The notes under the pieces: model-generated
Database searches by the model: none
The model's input: the letters and a program-made list of their open reading frames with translations, nothing else
Told to the model about the DNA's origin: nothing
Source: Lactiplantibacillus paraplantarum
GTDB taxonomy: Bacteria > Bacillota > Bacilli > Lactobacillales > Lactobacillaceae
Assembly: GCF_003641145.1 (NCBI RefSeq)
Contig: NZ_CP032744.1
Location: 2,852,001 to 2,916,000, forward strand
Reading direction: 5' to 3'
DNA length: 64,000 nucleotides
Shown: piece by piece, positions 8,877 through 17,846 of the stretch
How positions within the stretch are numbered: position 1 is the stretch's first letter
Layout of the letters: every line of letters begins with the position of its first letter
Made by a program: the position numbers and the translations under genes

Positions 8877-8931
8877 ATACCCTTATTATGGCTATTTGCC
8901 ATTTGACACGCAATTCTAAGTCTGACTATAC

Positions 8932-8950
8932 TTATTCCAGAAAAGAATAA
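8932..8950. promoter_or_regulatory. candidate LysR-type operator in the divergent promoter region
   Basis: TTATTC and GAATAA form an inverted repeat with a 7-base spacer, the size of a LysR T-N11-A box. It lies between the LysR gene (start 8995) and the divergent operon (start 8836), where such regulators usually bind. Confidence 0.5.
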
Positions 8951-8994
8951 AGCGATTTCAATTTTACCAATCAGCAAAACGAGGTGGACTTGCA

Positions 8995-9867
8995 ATGGAT
9001 TTACAATACTTAAATAATTTCTTAGCACTCGCCCATTACCGGAGTTTTTCCGCAGCCGCAGACGCCTGCTATATCTCGCAATCTTCATTTTCAAAACGAA
9101 TCATGCGCTTAGAAAGCGACCTCGGTGTAACGCTCTTTGAACGTTCAACCCGTCAAGTATCATTAACCGAATACGGTAAGATTTACTTAAAATACGCGCA
9201 ACAAATTCACAACTTGTCACAACAAGCAACGGATGAAATCAATCGTCGTCATGCCGAAGATGAAGGAATCGTCATCGGCGGAATTCCGTCTATCAGCGAA
9301 TACGGCATCTTGGATTTGATTTCTGGATTTATAAAAACAACTCACATCCATTGCCAAGTAAAATCAGCTCCTTCTGAAGACTTAGAACCCATGCTACTCA
9401 ATCAGACTTTAGATTTTGCCTTTATTAAAGAGGTTCAACATACGAATTTATTTAACCACCTACCATATGCCGAAGATCACTTAGTCGCCGTTCTCCCTAT
9501 CAGCCACCCATTAGCAAAACAACCCAAAATCAAGCTACAGCAACTAGCAAATGAAGACTTTATTTTCCAACCAGTTAATTCCCGCCCATATGATCTTTGT
9601 ATGACGATTTGTAAGCAAAGCGGCTTTACGCCTAATGTTATTTATGCCGATCGAATTATTGAGAATATTCTTAACTTTGTAAAAAAAGGACTAGGCATCT
9701 CATTGCTCATGAAAAAATTGGTTCCTACAGATACTGATTTAGTTTGTCGTCCAATCCAACCAGCAGTTGTTGCCGATATTAACCTTTGTTATCTAAAAAA
9801 CGAATCCTTAAATTCATATGGTCAATGTTTTTTAGACTACTTTGCTAGTCAAAACAATGCCCACTGA
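8995..9867 (+). CDS. LysR-family transcriptional regulator
   Basis: The 290-residue protein has the standard N-terminal winged helix (MDLQYLNNFLALAHYRSFSA, then SQSSFSKRIMRLESDLGVTLFERSTR) and a C-terminal effector-binding domain of normal length. The ATG at 8995 is preceded by GAGGTGG. It is divergent from the ceramidase-like/PTS/amidohydrolase operon, so it most likely controls that operon in response to the imported substrate. The effector cannot be deduced. Confidence 0.92.
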   Translation: MDLQYLNNFLALAHYRSFSAAADACYISQSSFSKRIMRLESDLGVTLFERSTRQVSLTEYGKIYLKYAQQIHNLSQQATDEINRRHAEDEGIVIGGIPSISEYGILDLISGFIKTTHIHCQVKSAPSEDLEPMLLNQTLDFAFIKEVQHTNLFNHLPYAEDHLVAVLPISHPLAKQPKIKLQQLANEDFIFQPVNSRPYDLCMTICKQSGFTPNVIYADRIIENILNFVKKGLGISLLMKKLVPTDTDLVCRPIQPAVVADINLCYLKNESLNSYGQCFLDYFASQNNAH

Positions 9868-9982
9868 TAAGCAGATGCTAAAACATTTTTAAATCTAGTA
9901 AATTTAGATTCGACACAGTTATCTAACACTATTTTCAGCCAGCACATTGACGTAACTTATAAAATCACAAGAAAAAGGAGTA

Positions 9983-10028
9983 ATCATTAATTAATCTAAT
10001 GATTTTCATATATTATCATTAGTTAATC
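9983..10028. repeat. direct repeats upstream of the NmrA-family gene
   Basis: ATCATTAATTAATC at 9983-9996 and ATCATTAGTTAATC at 10015-10028 differ at one base and are 32 bp apart, three turns on the same helix face. They lie 44 bases upstream of the -35 box of the next gene and could be regulator sites. An additional inverted repeat (AATCATTA / TAATGATT) overlaps the first. Confidence 0.4.
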
Positions 10029-10071
10029 AACGTTTAAATTATTTTTGCACTAGTCACGCAAAGCATAGTTG

Positions 10072-10099
10072 TTGACTTTCAAGTTACATGTGTTAAGCT
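10072..10099 (+). promoter_or_regulatory. candidate promoter of the NmrA-family reductase
   Basis: TTGACT at 10072-10077 and TAAGCT at 10094-10099 are separated by 16 bp, about 50 bases before the ATG. The -35 is good and the -10 weak. Confidence 0.45.
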
Positions 10100-10148
10100 A
10101 ATCACTGTAATTTTTATTGATACAGCAATTCGAAAGGAAGTCTTCACT

Positions 10149-11000
10149 ATGCAATACGCAATCACTGCCGCTACTGGTAAGTTTGGTCAATCCGCCGTCA
10201 ATACCCTTAACAACCTGGTTGGTGCTGAAAATGTCATTGTTATCGCACGTAATCAAGAAAAAGCCGCACAGCTTTTTCCCAATAATCAATTTCGAGTCGG
10301 CGACTACGATGATCGTGCCTCAATGACTGCCGCTTTTGAGGGTGTGGACCGCGTCCTCTTCGTTTCCTCACAACCTGGTGGTCCCGTTGCTCGTGCTACG
10401 GCCCATCAAAACGTTGTTGCTGCACTTCAGACCGCGCACGTTGATTTTGTCGCTTACACTAGCTTTCCTAAAGCTCAAACTTCAATCAGTGCGCTTGCCA
10501 GCGACCATCGTGATACAGAAAATGCTATCACCGCAGCCCATATCGCCCACAGTTTCTTGCGCAACAACTGGTATCTTGAAAATGAAATGGGCTTCTTACA
10601 AAGCGGTGCTCATAATCAAGAAACATTATATTGGGCCAACAATACCGCTGGTTGGGCGCTAGAACGTGAATATGCTGAAGCTGCCGCCAAGATTCTTGTA
10701 CTATCTGACCCTAAGGAAATCTATGAATTGGCAGGAGCACCACGCAGCTATGCTGATCTTGGAGCAGCGTTACAACAAGCCACGGATAATCAATTCACAG
10801 TGACTCAAGTGAATCAGACGGCATACACGCAATCACTTGAAGCTACGGGCCTAAATCATGATACCGCAGCCTTGTTTGCTTCATTTCAAGCACCAATTAA
10901 TGACGGTGCTCTGGCTGAAAACACTACGGACTTGACCCACGCCCTAGGACACGAGCCACTGACTGCTAGTGCCGCCATTAAAGAGATTTTGACACGCTAA
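10149..11000 (+). CDS. NmrA-family NAD(P)-binding oxidoreductase, quinone reductase 2-like
   Basis: The 283-residue protein is an atypical short-chain dehydrogenase resembling QOR2/YtfG. It has an N-terminal Rossmann motif (ITAATGKFGQSAV), VGDYDDRASM after the second strand, FVSSQPGG, and the LRNNWYLEN segment usual in this group. Such enzymes reduce quinones with NADPH or act as redox sensors. The gene stands alone between a good promoter and a bidirectional terminator. Confidence 0.85.
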   Translation: MQYAITAATGKFGQSAVNTLNNLVGAENVIVIARNQEKAAQLFPNNQFRVGDYDDRASMTAAFEGVDRVLFVSSQPGGPVARATAHQNVVAALQTAHVDFVAYTSFPKAQTSISALASDHRDTENAITAAHIAHSFLRNNWYLENEMGFLQSGAHNQETLYWANNTAGWALEREYAEAAAKILVLSDPKEIYELAGAPRSYADLGAALQQATDNQFTVTQVNQTAYTQSLEATGLNHDTAALFASFQAPINDGALAENTTDLTHALGHEPLTASAAIKEILTR

Positions 11001-11054
11001 GCGATTGGTTACTTAAACAACCAATGATAATCTTAGCTGCCTTCTACAATATAA

Positions 11055-11101
11055 AAAACAGCGAAAGTCCAACGAACATGGCGTTGAACTTTCACTGTTT
11101 T
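11055..11101. terminator. bidirectional terminator between convergent genes
   Basis: A 20-bp stem with two wobble pairs (11055-11074 with 11082-11101) has A-rich and T-rich flanks. It lies between the plus-strand NmrA gene and the minus-strand HAD gene, so it can serve both. Confidence 0.8.
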
Positions 11102-11147
11102 GCGTTTTATCACAATCGCTTATTTCATCCGCAATTAACTCGATTTC

Positions 11148-11966
11148 TCAACTAAAATATCGAGCCAACGTCGCTTGAATCCCATCATGATTATTGTCAG
11201 TCGTCACAGTATTAGCTGCATTCTTGACCGCTTGCGGCGCATTTGCCATCGCAATTCCCACACCCACCGTCTGTAACATAGCCACATCATTAAAATTATC
11301 ACCAAACGCAATCGCTTCGGCAGGCGTGACTTGATCGTCTTGTAATAATTTAATCAGCGCAGCGGCCTTCGTCACACCGGCCGCCACAATTTCTAAATAC
11401 GTGTCTTTTGACCGGTAAACGGCTAGTTGCTCGAACTCATCTGACATCAGTCGCTGCTCAATTGCTTGAATCACATCCGGATCCGCCATGATCATGATTT
11501 TATGCACCGGCGTTGGCGTCCGCTTCAGCCACACAGCCAAATCTGTGACTCGCGGTTGATACCCAATTCCGGCTGCCTCTTGTTGTTCCCATGGGCCATT
11601 AGCAGCCACTAACCAGTCATTATTCGTATAAATATTGATTGAGGCGGCCGGCCATTTTTGCGCAATCAAGCTTTGAACAGCCTGGGCCAACGGCGGTTGA
11701 ATAGCACATTGCTCATAAACCGTCAGTTGATCGTTAACATCAGTGGTCGCTGTTAAGGCGCCGTTGTACGCAATCATCATAGAATTAATGCCAAGTTGTT
11801 GTGCAATACCAAACATACCTTTTGGTGAACGAGCAGATGCTAGGACCATCTGGGCACCCTGTGCAACGGCTGCTTGAACACCTTTAATAGTAGCCGGCAG
11901 TAACTGGCCCTGATCGTCGACTAAGGTCCCGTCGATGTCGCTTACGATGCGTTTAATTGTTGTCAT
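11148..11966 (-). CDS. HAD-superfamily phosphatase, Cof type
   Basis: The 272-residue protein carries the HAD motifs in order. Motif I is SDIDGTLVD with the nucleophile Asp, motif II is VLASARSP, a Lys lies near residue 200 (GVTKAAAL), and motif III/IV is AFGDNFNDVAML. The large C2 cap domain is that of Cof/YbjI-type enzymes, which dephosphorylate sugar phosphates or related cofactors. It overlaps the upstream DeoR regulator by 14 bases, so the two are co-translated, and a sugar-phosphate substrate is plausible. Confidence 0.9.
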   Translation of the reverse strand: MTTIKRIVSDIDGTLVDDQGQLLPATIKGVQAAVAQGAQMVLASARSPKGMFGIAQQLGINSMMIAYNGALTATTDVNDQLTVYEQCAIQPPLAQAVQSLIAQKWPAASINIYTNNDWLVAANGPWEQQEAAGIGYQPRVTDLAVWLKRTPTPVHKIMIMADPDVIQAIEQRLMSDEFEQLAVYRSKDTYLEIVAAGVTKAAALIKLLQDDQVTPAEAIAFGDNFNDVAMLQTVGVGIAMANAPQAVKNAANTVTTDNNHDGIQATLARYFS

Positions 11967-12735
11967 GTGTTTTTTCCTCCATTAAATTAATCATGACTGT
12001 TCCTGGCATAAACCAACTTTGTTCTTCCGTCGTTAATGGTTCATCCGTAATTAACACCTGAATTTGGTCAAGCTGGCCACCACAAAAATGAGCGATCCCA
12101 ATCTGTCCAAACTTGCGATGCTCACAAACTAACACCCCACATAATGTCTGAGCTAACGCTTGCCTTTTAATAGCTGCATCCCCAGCGTCCACATAGAATA
12201 TACCACGCTCATTTACTACCGCCGCTCCTAAGAATACTTGATCAAAATAAATTGGTGTCAACTCGGATAGTGTTGCCGATCCTGAAAAGAAACGATTTTC
12301 TTGATTAAGTGCCCCACCCAACAAATGCAAATCCACTGCCGGGTTAGTCGCCAAGCTAATTGCATTATCCAATGAGTGTGTGTAAACGGTGGCCTTTTGG
12401 GTCATTAACTGTGTTAATTTTAATAGAATAGTCGAGACATCAATAAATAAATACTGGTTAACCTTCATCAAGGGGAGAACCAATTCAGCGAGGCCCGTTT
12501 TTACCGCATCAAATTGATGTAAGCGATCCGCATAACTAGGAATTCGGGATCCAAAATTCAGAACTTGCAAACCACCATGTGTTCGTTGTGCCAGCCCCTG
12601 ATCAGTCAACGCTACAATATCACGACGAGCCGTATCTCGAGAAACACCTAAAGCTGACATGACATCTGCAATACTCATTTGACGTACTTGCTCTAAACGC
12701 TGTAATAACTGACGTTGTCGTGTAATCTGATTCAT
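11953..12735 (-). CDS. DeoR/GlpR-family transcriptional regulator
   Basis: The 260-residue repressor has an N-terminal winged helix (IADVMSALGVSRDTARRDIV) and a C-terminal DeoRC sensor domain (ATVYTHSLDNAISLA, HLLGGALNQENRFFSG). Such regulators usually respond to a phosphorylated sugar. Overlap with the HAD phosphatase suggests autoregulated expression of the pair. The upstream region is AT-rich with no clear operator. Confidence 0.9.
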   Translation of the reverse strand: MNQITRQRQLLQRLEQVRQMSIADVMSALGVSRDTARRDIVALTDQGLAQRTHGGLQVLNFGSRIPSYADRLHQFDAVKTGLAELVLPLMKVNQYLFIDVSTILLKLTQLMTQKATVYTHSLDNAISLATNPAVDLHLLGGALNQENRFFSGSATLSELTPIYFDQVFLGAAVVNERGIFYVDAGDAAIKRQALAQTLCGVLVCEHRKFGQIGIAHFCGGQLDQIQVLITDEPLTTEEQSWFMPGTVMINLMEEKTHDNN

Positions 12736-12838
12736 GAAACCGCCTCCTCAGAATACAGTATAGCATATTTTAAGCGTTTTTAAGTATTTAGTCAAAAATA
12801 ATAAGTGTTTAGTGGTTTATCCAGATCATTAAACAAAA

Positions 12839-12885
12839 TCGACTTAGTATTAGAACTATTATTTCAAGTTCTAATACTAAGTCGA
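12839..12885 (-). terminator. terminator of the MerR-family gene
   Basis: Perfect 19-bp inverted repeat (12839-12857 with 12867-12885) with a 9-base loop. On the minus strand it is followed by a T-rich stretch (TTTTGTTT). It lies 13 bases after the MerR stop. Confidence 0.85.
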
Positions 12886-12898
12886 CTAAATTAAACTA

Positions 12899-13357
12899 CT
12901 ATTCATCTGTTTTCGATACCGTTTTTAACTCAAACGTTACCCGGTCCCCCACGAGCTTAGCGTATAACTCCTGATCAGGTTGCGGGTCAAAAGGCCCCAG
13001 ATCAACTAAAATCTGACCATCGTCCGCCACTTCATATCCTTGATACCGGTCTACTAGCACGTGGTACATCGTTTGCGCCGGTCGCATCCGCTCATCCACC
13101 TGAGCCGCAGCCGCTTTTAACGTATAACCGGTTTGTAGCAAGTTACTCATTGCGGCGGCCTTAATAACCATCTTCATGGTATAAATGCGCGCCTGCCCCG
13201 GTTCATCCTCATTCTTAGGAATAATGTACCCCTTTTTTTGCCAGTACCGTAACTGTCGTGGTGAGACACCAGTCATTTTACTTAGTTCACTAATACCAAT
13301 TGTTAATTGTCCCCGATGAAAAAGCTCGCGTAAATCTGCACGCGTCCCGTTTGCCAT
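12899..13357 (-). CDS. MerR-family transcriptional regulator
   Basis: The 152-residue protein has a MerR winged helix near the N-terminus (LTIGISELSKMTGVSPRQLR, then YWQKKGYIIPKN). A short helical region and a C-terminal part with no known metal or drug pocket follow. It has few cysteines, so it is not a metal sensor. It lies 90 bases downstream of an NmrA-type reductase on the same strand and probably regulates that gene, perhaps through the dyad at 14333-14349. Confidence 0.88.
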   Translation of the reverse strand: MANGTRADLRELFHRGQLTIGISELSKMTGVSPRQLRYWQKKGYIIPKNEDEPGQARIYTMKMVIKAAAMSNLLQTGYTLKAAAAQVDERMRPAQTMYHVLVDRYQGYEVADDGQILVDLGPFDPQPDQELYAKLVGDRVTFELKTVSKTDE

Positions 13358-13447
13358 GCTGGCGCCTCCTTTCCAAAAGTGCTATTTAATGTAAATTATA
13401 GCATGGAATTTGGTCACCACCATTAACTCGCATGGAATTTTCCGTGA

Positions 13448-14314
13448 TTAATTAACTTCGTGATAATTTGCCTGTAAGAATGCCGCCAATGATTGTGCAG
13501 GATGACCCATAATCGTTTGATAATCATCACTAACCGTTGCTAACAACCCTAAAGCCCCACCTGCATACATCGACGCCAGCATCTGCCCTTCACCATTTTG
13601 ATCATATAAATCGCCGAACGCTTGCAATGTCACTGGTTGATAACCGATCGATTGACCACTGGCCTGACTCAATACTGCTGCCAACTCGGGCATAGTGTAA
13701 GCCTTACTCTGTGTCAGCGTATAAATCCGCCCCGCTTGTAATAACGCGGGAGTTGTTGCAACCTTCGCAAAAGCCGCAGCGCTATCGATCTGACTAATAA
13801 AGCTCAGTGCTTGATCACCTACCGGATAGATCACATTATGACGCTCAATCAATTCTGGTAAATAAGGAATCAGTGGATCAGCATACAACGCATTACGCAC
13901 AATTGTATAATTAATAGTGGTTCCGGCCAATCGCCGTGGCACATAACCATAAAAGGCTGATAGTGCAAACGGGTTGTTGACTTGATCCGCAATAAAGCCC
14001 ATCACCAAAAAATGCTGGACATTAGCTTGCTGAACCGCTGCCAACACATTTTCAAATTCTTGTACTCGTGAATAACTGTCATGGCTCTTGCTGGGAATAT
14101 AGATCAACACATCGCTATCTTGAAAAAACGCTCGTAATTGTTCCGGCTGTTGATAATCAATCGCTGCAACGTGCATACCTTGTTGCTGGTAAGCCTGCGC
14201 TTTACTAGGCGTATGAACACCTAAGTAAAGTTCCGACGTTTTGACCAACGGCTTCATAGCTGCAACAATTTGTTGCCCTAAATGACCAGTAGCACCCGTA
14301 ATCGCATATTTCAA
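13448..14314 (-). CDS. NmrA-family NAD(P)-binding oxidoreductase
   Basis: Atypical short-chain dehydrogenase with the Rossmann motif ITGATGHLGQQIV at the N-terminus, AAIDYQQPEQL and FLVMGFIAD, related in fold to the enzyme at 10149-11000. A TTG start at 14314 is preferred. It follows AAGGAG by nine bases and begins directly before the conserved KYAITGATG, whereas the ATG at 14332 overlaps that ribosome site. It precedes the MerR gene and is likely co-transcribed with it. Confidence 0.85.
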   Translation of the reverse strand: MKYAITGATGHLGQQIVAAMKPLVKTSELYLGVHTPSKAQAYQQQGMHVAAIDYQQPEQLRAFFQDSDVLIYIPSKSHDSYSRVQEFENVLAAVQQANVQHFLVMGFIADQVNNPFALSAFYGYVPRRLAGTTINYTIVRNALYADPLIPYLPELIERHNVIYPVGDQALSFISQIDSAAAFAKVATTPALLQAGRIYTLTQSKAYTMPELAAVLSQASGQSIGYQPVTLQAFGDLYDQNGEGQMLASMYAGGALGLLATVSDDYQTIMGHPAQSLAAFLQANYHEVN

Positions 14315-14332
14315 TTTAATTCGCTCCTTCAT

Positions 14333-14378
14333 GTAACTTTATTAGTTACATTAAACCCGATTTAGATCCACTTGTCAA
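14333..14378 (-). promoter_or_regulatory. promoter and dyad upstream of the reductase/MerR pair
   Basis: On the minus strand TTGACA (14373-14378) and TTTAAT (14350-14355) are 17 bp apart. GTAACT-N5-AGTTAC, a perfect dyad at 14333-14349, follows the -10 and overlaps the transcript start region. A bound regulator there would block transcription. Confidence 0.65.
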
Positions 14379-14460
14379 TTAAAGCATCTCCCTAACCGAC
14401 TTAATCTGCCTTACCAGCAGCTGATTATCCCATCTTTAAAGACCATTTTCGCTATCAAAA

Positions 14461-14499
14461 TGGACGATTCAAGTGATTAAAAATCGCTCGGATCGTCCA
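14461..14499 (-). terminator. probable terminator of the second PTS gene
   Basis: GGACGAT / ATCGTCC encloses a second stem (AGTGATT / AATCGCT); on the minus strand the structure is followed by ATTTTGAT. A smaller perfect 7-bp hairpin (TGTATTT / AAATACA) lies between it and the gene. Confidence 0.5.
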
Positions 14500-14535
14500 A
14501 ATCAGGGTGTATTTAGTAAATACATCAACACTTAT

Positions 14536-16530
14536 TTAGTTAGCAACCTGCTGACCAAGATGCTTCTTTTCAGGTGCCGTTTTAACATTCTTAACATCAT
14601 TATCAGAGAACCCAAACATCCAAGTCAACGCGAAAGCGACAATTAAATCCGCTGCTGAAGCAATCAAGAAACCATAGAAGCTAAAGTCGAGCCCCTTAGG
14701 ATTAAAGAAGGACGTCGCTCCGATCAATGAGCCGGCAAAGCCCCACATATTAACGTTGAAGAGCCCGGTCAAGAAACCACCGACGGCCCCACCAATACTA
14801 GCGGTAATAAATGCCCGGCCGTATTTCAAGTTAATCCCGTACATTGCGGGTTCGGTGACCCCACAAAAGGCCGAAATTGTTGCTGGCCAAGCAAGTTCTT
14901 TAATATTGGCAACTTTAGACTTCAGTGCAATTGCTAAGACGGCGCCACCTTGAGCGACCATCGTTGCCGAAACAATAGCGTTCAAGTAGCTGTGACCGGT
15001 CGTTGTAATATCGTTGACGACAATTGGGATGATTGCCCAGTGTAACCCAAAGATAACCAATACTTGATAGAAGCCACCAATAATCAGGCCAGAAATGGCG
15101 GGACTGAGTTTGTAAATAGCGACAATTCCAGCTGCCAATGCTCCTGATAAAGCAGTGATAATCGGGCCTAAAACAATGATGATGACTCCAGAAATAATTA
15201 CAACTTCAAACAATGGTACGAAAATCATCCGTAAGACTGTTGGAATCACTCGTTTGAGCCACGGCTCCAGCTTACTTGCCAGCCACGCACCCGCAATCAT
15301 TGGGAAAATCGAATACGTGTAGGAGGCAACGTGGACTGGGATTCCAAAGAAGTTGGCATTGATCGCCATCCCTAACAGATGCCCAGTCACTTTCCCAGTT
15401 GTTGCCATACCGACAATTGCTGGATACGTTAGGACCCCACCAATAATCCCCATGATGACCGGATCAGATCCTAACTTCTTAGCCGCGGTAAAACCAACAA
15501 AAATCGGTAAGAAGTAAAAGACCGAATCGCCCATCGCATTAATAATGACATAGGTTGGTGTCGTCGCAGATACCAGCTTAAAGTTCGTCAGTAACGACAG
15601 AATTCCTTTTAAAATCCCAGAAGCCGCTAACAATCCAATTACTGGAATCATTGAACCGGTAATCACACCAATCAGACTGCTAAAGCCATGTTTAACTTTC
15701 TGCCACGGTGTCATCTTCTGCCAAGCTAAGCGGTTAGCTTCTTTTTCTGTGGCAATGGCCGATGCATCCGCATCTCCAAAGCCAGGTCCTAACTGAGCAA
15801 CGATTGCATCATAGACGTCAGTTACCGCTGGCCCAATCACGACTTGGTATTGACCACCGGCCTTAGCAACGTCAATCACACCTTTAAGGTTTCGAATCCC
15901 CTCATCGTTAGCCTGACTTTCATCTTTCAAATAAAACCGAACCCGCGTAATGCAGTGAATTACGCTTTTAATATTTACTGGGCCACCAACTTGAGCAATA
16001 ATTTGAATTGCTAATTCGGCGTACTTACCACCCTTGCCTTTAACAATCGGTGGCGCATCAACGTGCTCCTTCAATTCAACTACGGCACCCACAACGCCCG
16101 CACGAACTTCTCCCACTTCTGGTGTCAATTTAGTGACCATATCCGTAGAATTAGTCACAGCCATAATCACCGTTGTCGCTTTGTTGGCACTGGCAATCGC
16201 TGCTAAATCCATCATGGCGATTTTGTCACCAGCCGTAACTGTCTCACCAACTTGCACATTAACTTTAAACGGTGGCTGGTCTGCTAATTCAACCGTATCA
16301 ATACCAAGATGAACCAACACCTCCAGTCCGTTATCCCCTTTGAAGCCAATGGCATGCAGACTAGCTGCAACCATCGTTACTTTGCCACTGATTGGTGCGA
16401 CGACCTGGCCATCTGTCGGCTCGATGCCGAATCCTTGCCCCATCATCCCTTGTGAAAACACCGGATCGTGAACCGACGCTAGCGGCACTAACTGCCCTGC
16501 AACCGGCGTTAATAAATGCACTTGCTTCAT
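14536..16530 (-). CDS. PTS EIIABC sugar permease, glucose/beta-glucoside/trehalose superfamily
   Basis: The 664-residue permease imports and phosphorylates a sugar. Domain order is EIIA (1-150, phospho-His in VLVHLGIDTV), EIIB (about 170-250, phospho-Cys in VIHCITRVRF), then EIIC (about 280-645, many membrane helices and the GVTEPAMYG loop). This A-B-C order differs from the B-C-A order of the disrupted PTS at 2633-6281, although the domains are clearly related. It is a single-gene unit with a cre-like site upstream, so CcpA repression is likely. The sugar cannot be read from sequence. Confidence 0.92.
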   Translation of the reverse strand: MKQVHLLTPVAGQLVPLASVHDPVFSQGMMGQGFGIEPTDGQVVAPISGKVTMVAASLHAIGFKGDNGLEVLVHLGIDTVELADQPPFKVNVQVGETVTAGDKIAMMDLAAIASANKATTVIMAVTNSTDMVTKLTPEVGEVRAGVVGAVVELKEHVDAPPIVKGKGGKYAELAIQIIAQVGGPVNIKSVIHCITRVRFYLKDESQANDEGIRNLKGVIDVAKAGGQYQVVIGPAVTDVYDAIVAQLGPGFGDADASAIATEKEANRLAWQKMTPWQKVKHGFSSLIGVITGSMIPVIGLLAASGILKGILSLLTNFKLVSATTPTYVIINAMGDSVFYFLPIFVGFTAAKKLGSDPVIMGIIGGVLTYPAIVGMATTGKVTGHLLGMAINANFFGIPVHVASYTYSIFPMIAGAWLASKLEPWLKRVIPTVLRMIFVPLFEVVIISGVIIIVLGPIITALSGALAAGIVAIYKLSPAISGLIIGGFYQVLVIFGLHWAIIPIVVNDITTTGHSYLNAIVSATMVAQGGAVLAIALKSKVANIKELAWPATISAFCGVTEPAMYGINLKYGRAFITASIGGAVGGFLTGLFNVNMWGFAGSLIGATSFFNPKGLDFSFYGFLIASAADLIVAFALTWMFGFSDNDVKNVKTAPEKKHLGQQVAN

Positions 16531-16681
16531 AGCGATTCTCCCCCTTTGACTGAATCAATAATCGCGTTGTTAACAAACTAATTTTGGTCACTGGTTGTTA
16601 TAAAATTAATAATAATTGCTTTAAACACCCAGTGACTGACCGACAAGTTAACCCAACTCATTAAGCAACGCCCTTAATTAT

Positions 16682-16695
16682 AAAAGCGCTTTCTT
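16682..16695. promoter_or_regulatory. candidate cre site upstream of the PTS EIIABC gene
   Basis: AAAAGCGCTTTCTT has the CcpA-site core around CG and lies 152 bases before the PTS start. No gene occurs in 16531-16786. Confidence 0.5.
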
Positions 16696-16786
16696 TTACA
16701 AACATAATAATAGCCGTCCTAATTAGGGCGGTCAATTAAACCCGTTTAATTTAGCCCCATTCACTTCAAATCACAGGCTTGTTTAA

Positions 16787-17455
16787 TTAGTTTGCCGAAC
16801 CTTGCGAACCAAGTGTTAATCGTTGCGTTGCTAGAAATGATTGTTCAAAGTCAGCCGTTGTTTTAACTTGCTTACCAAAATCAACAACCAATGCATGCCA
16901 CTCCCAAGCCGTCGTTAAATCATAATGCCACGCTCGCATGACAAGTTGTTGTGCTTGCAAGTAATTGCTCGGTAATGGTTGGTTAAGCCAGCCAAATAGT
17001 CGCCGTAAATACGTATCAATAATAATTGTCGGCTGATGAAAAACATACATGCTAAAATAGTCAGCCGTTTCATCGCCAATACCCCGTAACAGCTTTAATT
17101 CATGCCGCAATCGTTCGGCCGGTAACGCGCGCATCACTGTTAGGTCGAAATTATATTGCTCACACCAGCCAGCTAAAGCTTTTAATGTCGGAACTTTACG
17201 CGTATAGAAGCCCGCGGGTCTAACCAAAGTTGTTAAATCAGCATCACTTAAGGCTAATAATCGTTCGGGTTCAAAAGCAGTTGCCGTTTTTAGATTTGCT
17301 AACGCGTAATCCACATTACGCCAGTTGGTATTTTGTACTAGAATGCCACCCCAGAGAATCTCCCATGGTGTCTCAGCAGGTGCCACTCCAGCTTCTAGCC
17401 AGTGTCGCGGTCCCATAGCTGTTAGCATTTGTTGATACAGCATTTCAATCGTCAT
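16787..17455 (-). CDS. HhH-GPD base-excision DNA glycosylase without iron-sulfur cluster
   Basis: The 222-residue protein has the endonuclease III-like fold. The helix-hairpin-helix is LLRGIGDETADYF and the catalytic Asp lies in IIIDTYLRRLFG. The C-terminal four-cysteine cluster of endonuclease III is missing, as in alkyl-base glycosylases of this superfamily, so it probably removes damaged bases such as 3-methyladenine. The ATG at 17455 was chosen because AAGGGA lies six bases upstream. A longer frame would run into the upstream terminator. Confidence 0.85.
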   Translation of the reverse strand: MTIEMLYQQMLTAMGPRHWLEAGVAPAETPWEILWGGILVQNTNWRNVDYALANLKTATAFEPERLLALSDADLTTLVRPAGFYTRKVPTLKALAGWCEQYNFDLTVMRALPAERLRHELKLLRGIGDETADYFSMYVFHQPTIIIDTYLRRLFGWLNQPLPSNYLQAQQLVMRAWHYDLTTAWEWHALVVDFGKQVKTTADFEQSFLATQRLTLGSQGSAN

Positions 17456-17500
17456 AATAAGTCCCTTCATTTTAATTAATCCTAATAACCAACTATTACA

Positions 17501-17543
17501 AAAAAATAGCCGTAACGGCAAAAATTCGTTCCGTTACGACTAT
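17501..17543 (-). terminator. terminator of the small gene at 17554
   Basis: A 13-bp stem with one wobble (17506-17518 with 17531-17543) is followed on the minus strand by a run of T. It begins 11 bases after the stop of the gene at 17554-17811. Confidence 0.8.
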
Positions 17544-17553
17544 TGCTTAAGCT

Positions 17554-17811
17554 TTAATCATCTGCTACTGTACTGCGCTTAACAGCTAACACAATGTCAG
17601 CTTGTCGATTTTCAGGTTTGACCTTTTCTTCAAAGTTCAATTCGGCATCTTTAAACAGGTTCTGAATCTCAGTATTGACTAACGACAAGTCGCGCGAATC
17701 CCCAGCTTGTTGGCGAATATACACTACGTATTGGTCTGGTAACTCTTCAAGATCATATTCCACATCTTCATCATTTAAAATGACATAAATCAACTTACGT
17801 TCTTTATTCAT
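17554..17811 (-). CDS. hypothetical protein, 85 aa
   Basis: No family is recognised. The acidic small protein (MNKERKLIYVILNDEDVEYD) has no membrane segment. The ribosome site is ordinary (AAGGGGAAATTTCAG before the ATG). It follows the FMN reductase by 35 bases and ends at a strong terminator, so the two form a short operon. Its role is unknown. Confidence 0.75.
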   Translation of the reverse strand: MNKERKLIYVILNDEDVEYDLEELPDQYVVYIRQQAGDSRDLSLVNTEIQNLFKDAELNFEEKVKPENRQADIVLAVKRSTVADD

Positions 17812-17846
17812 CTGAAATTTCCCCTTATCAATTATTTTTATCCGAA

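Noticed and set aside
14350..14378. MerR-type promoter with a 19-bp spacer (TTGACA to TAATGT)
   Set aside because: A better -10 (TTTAAT) lies at the ordinary 17-bp spacing, so the 19-bp reading is not needed.
17456..17521. N-terminal extension of the HhH-GPD glycosylase
   Set aside because: It would overlap the upstream terminator; a good ribosome site supports the start at 17455.
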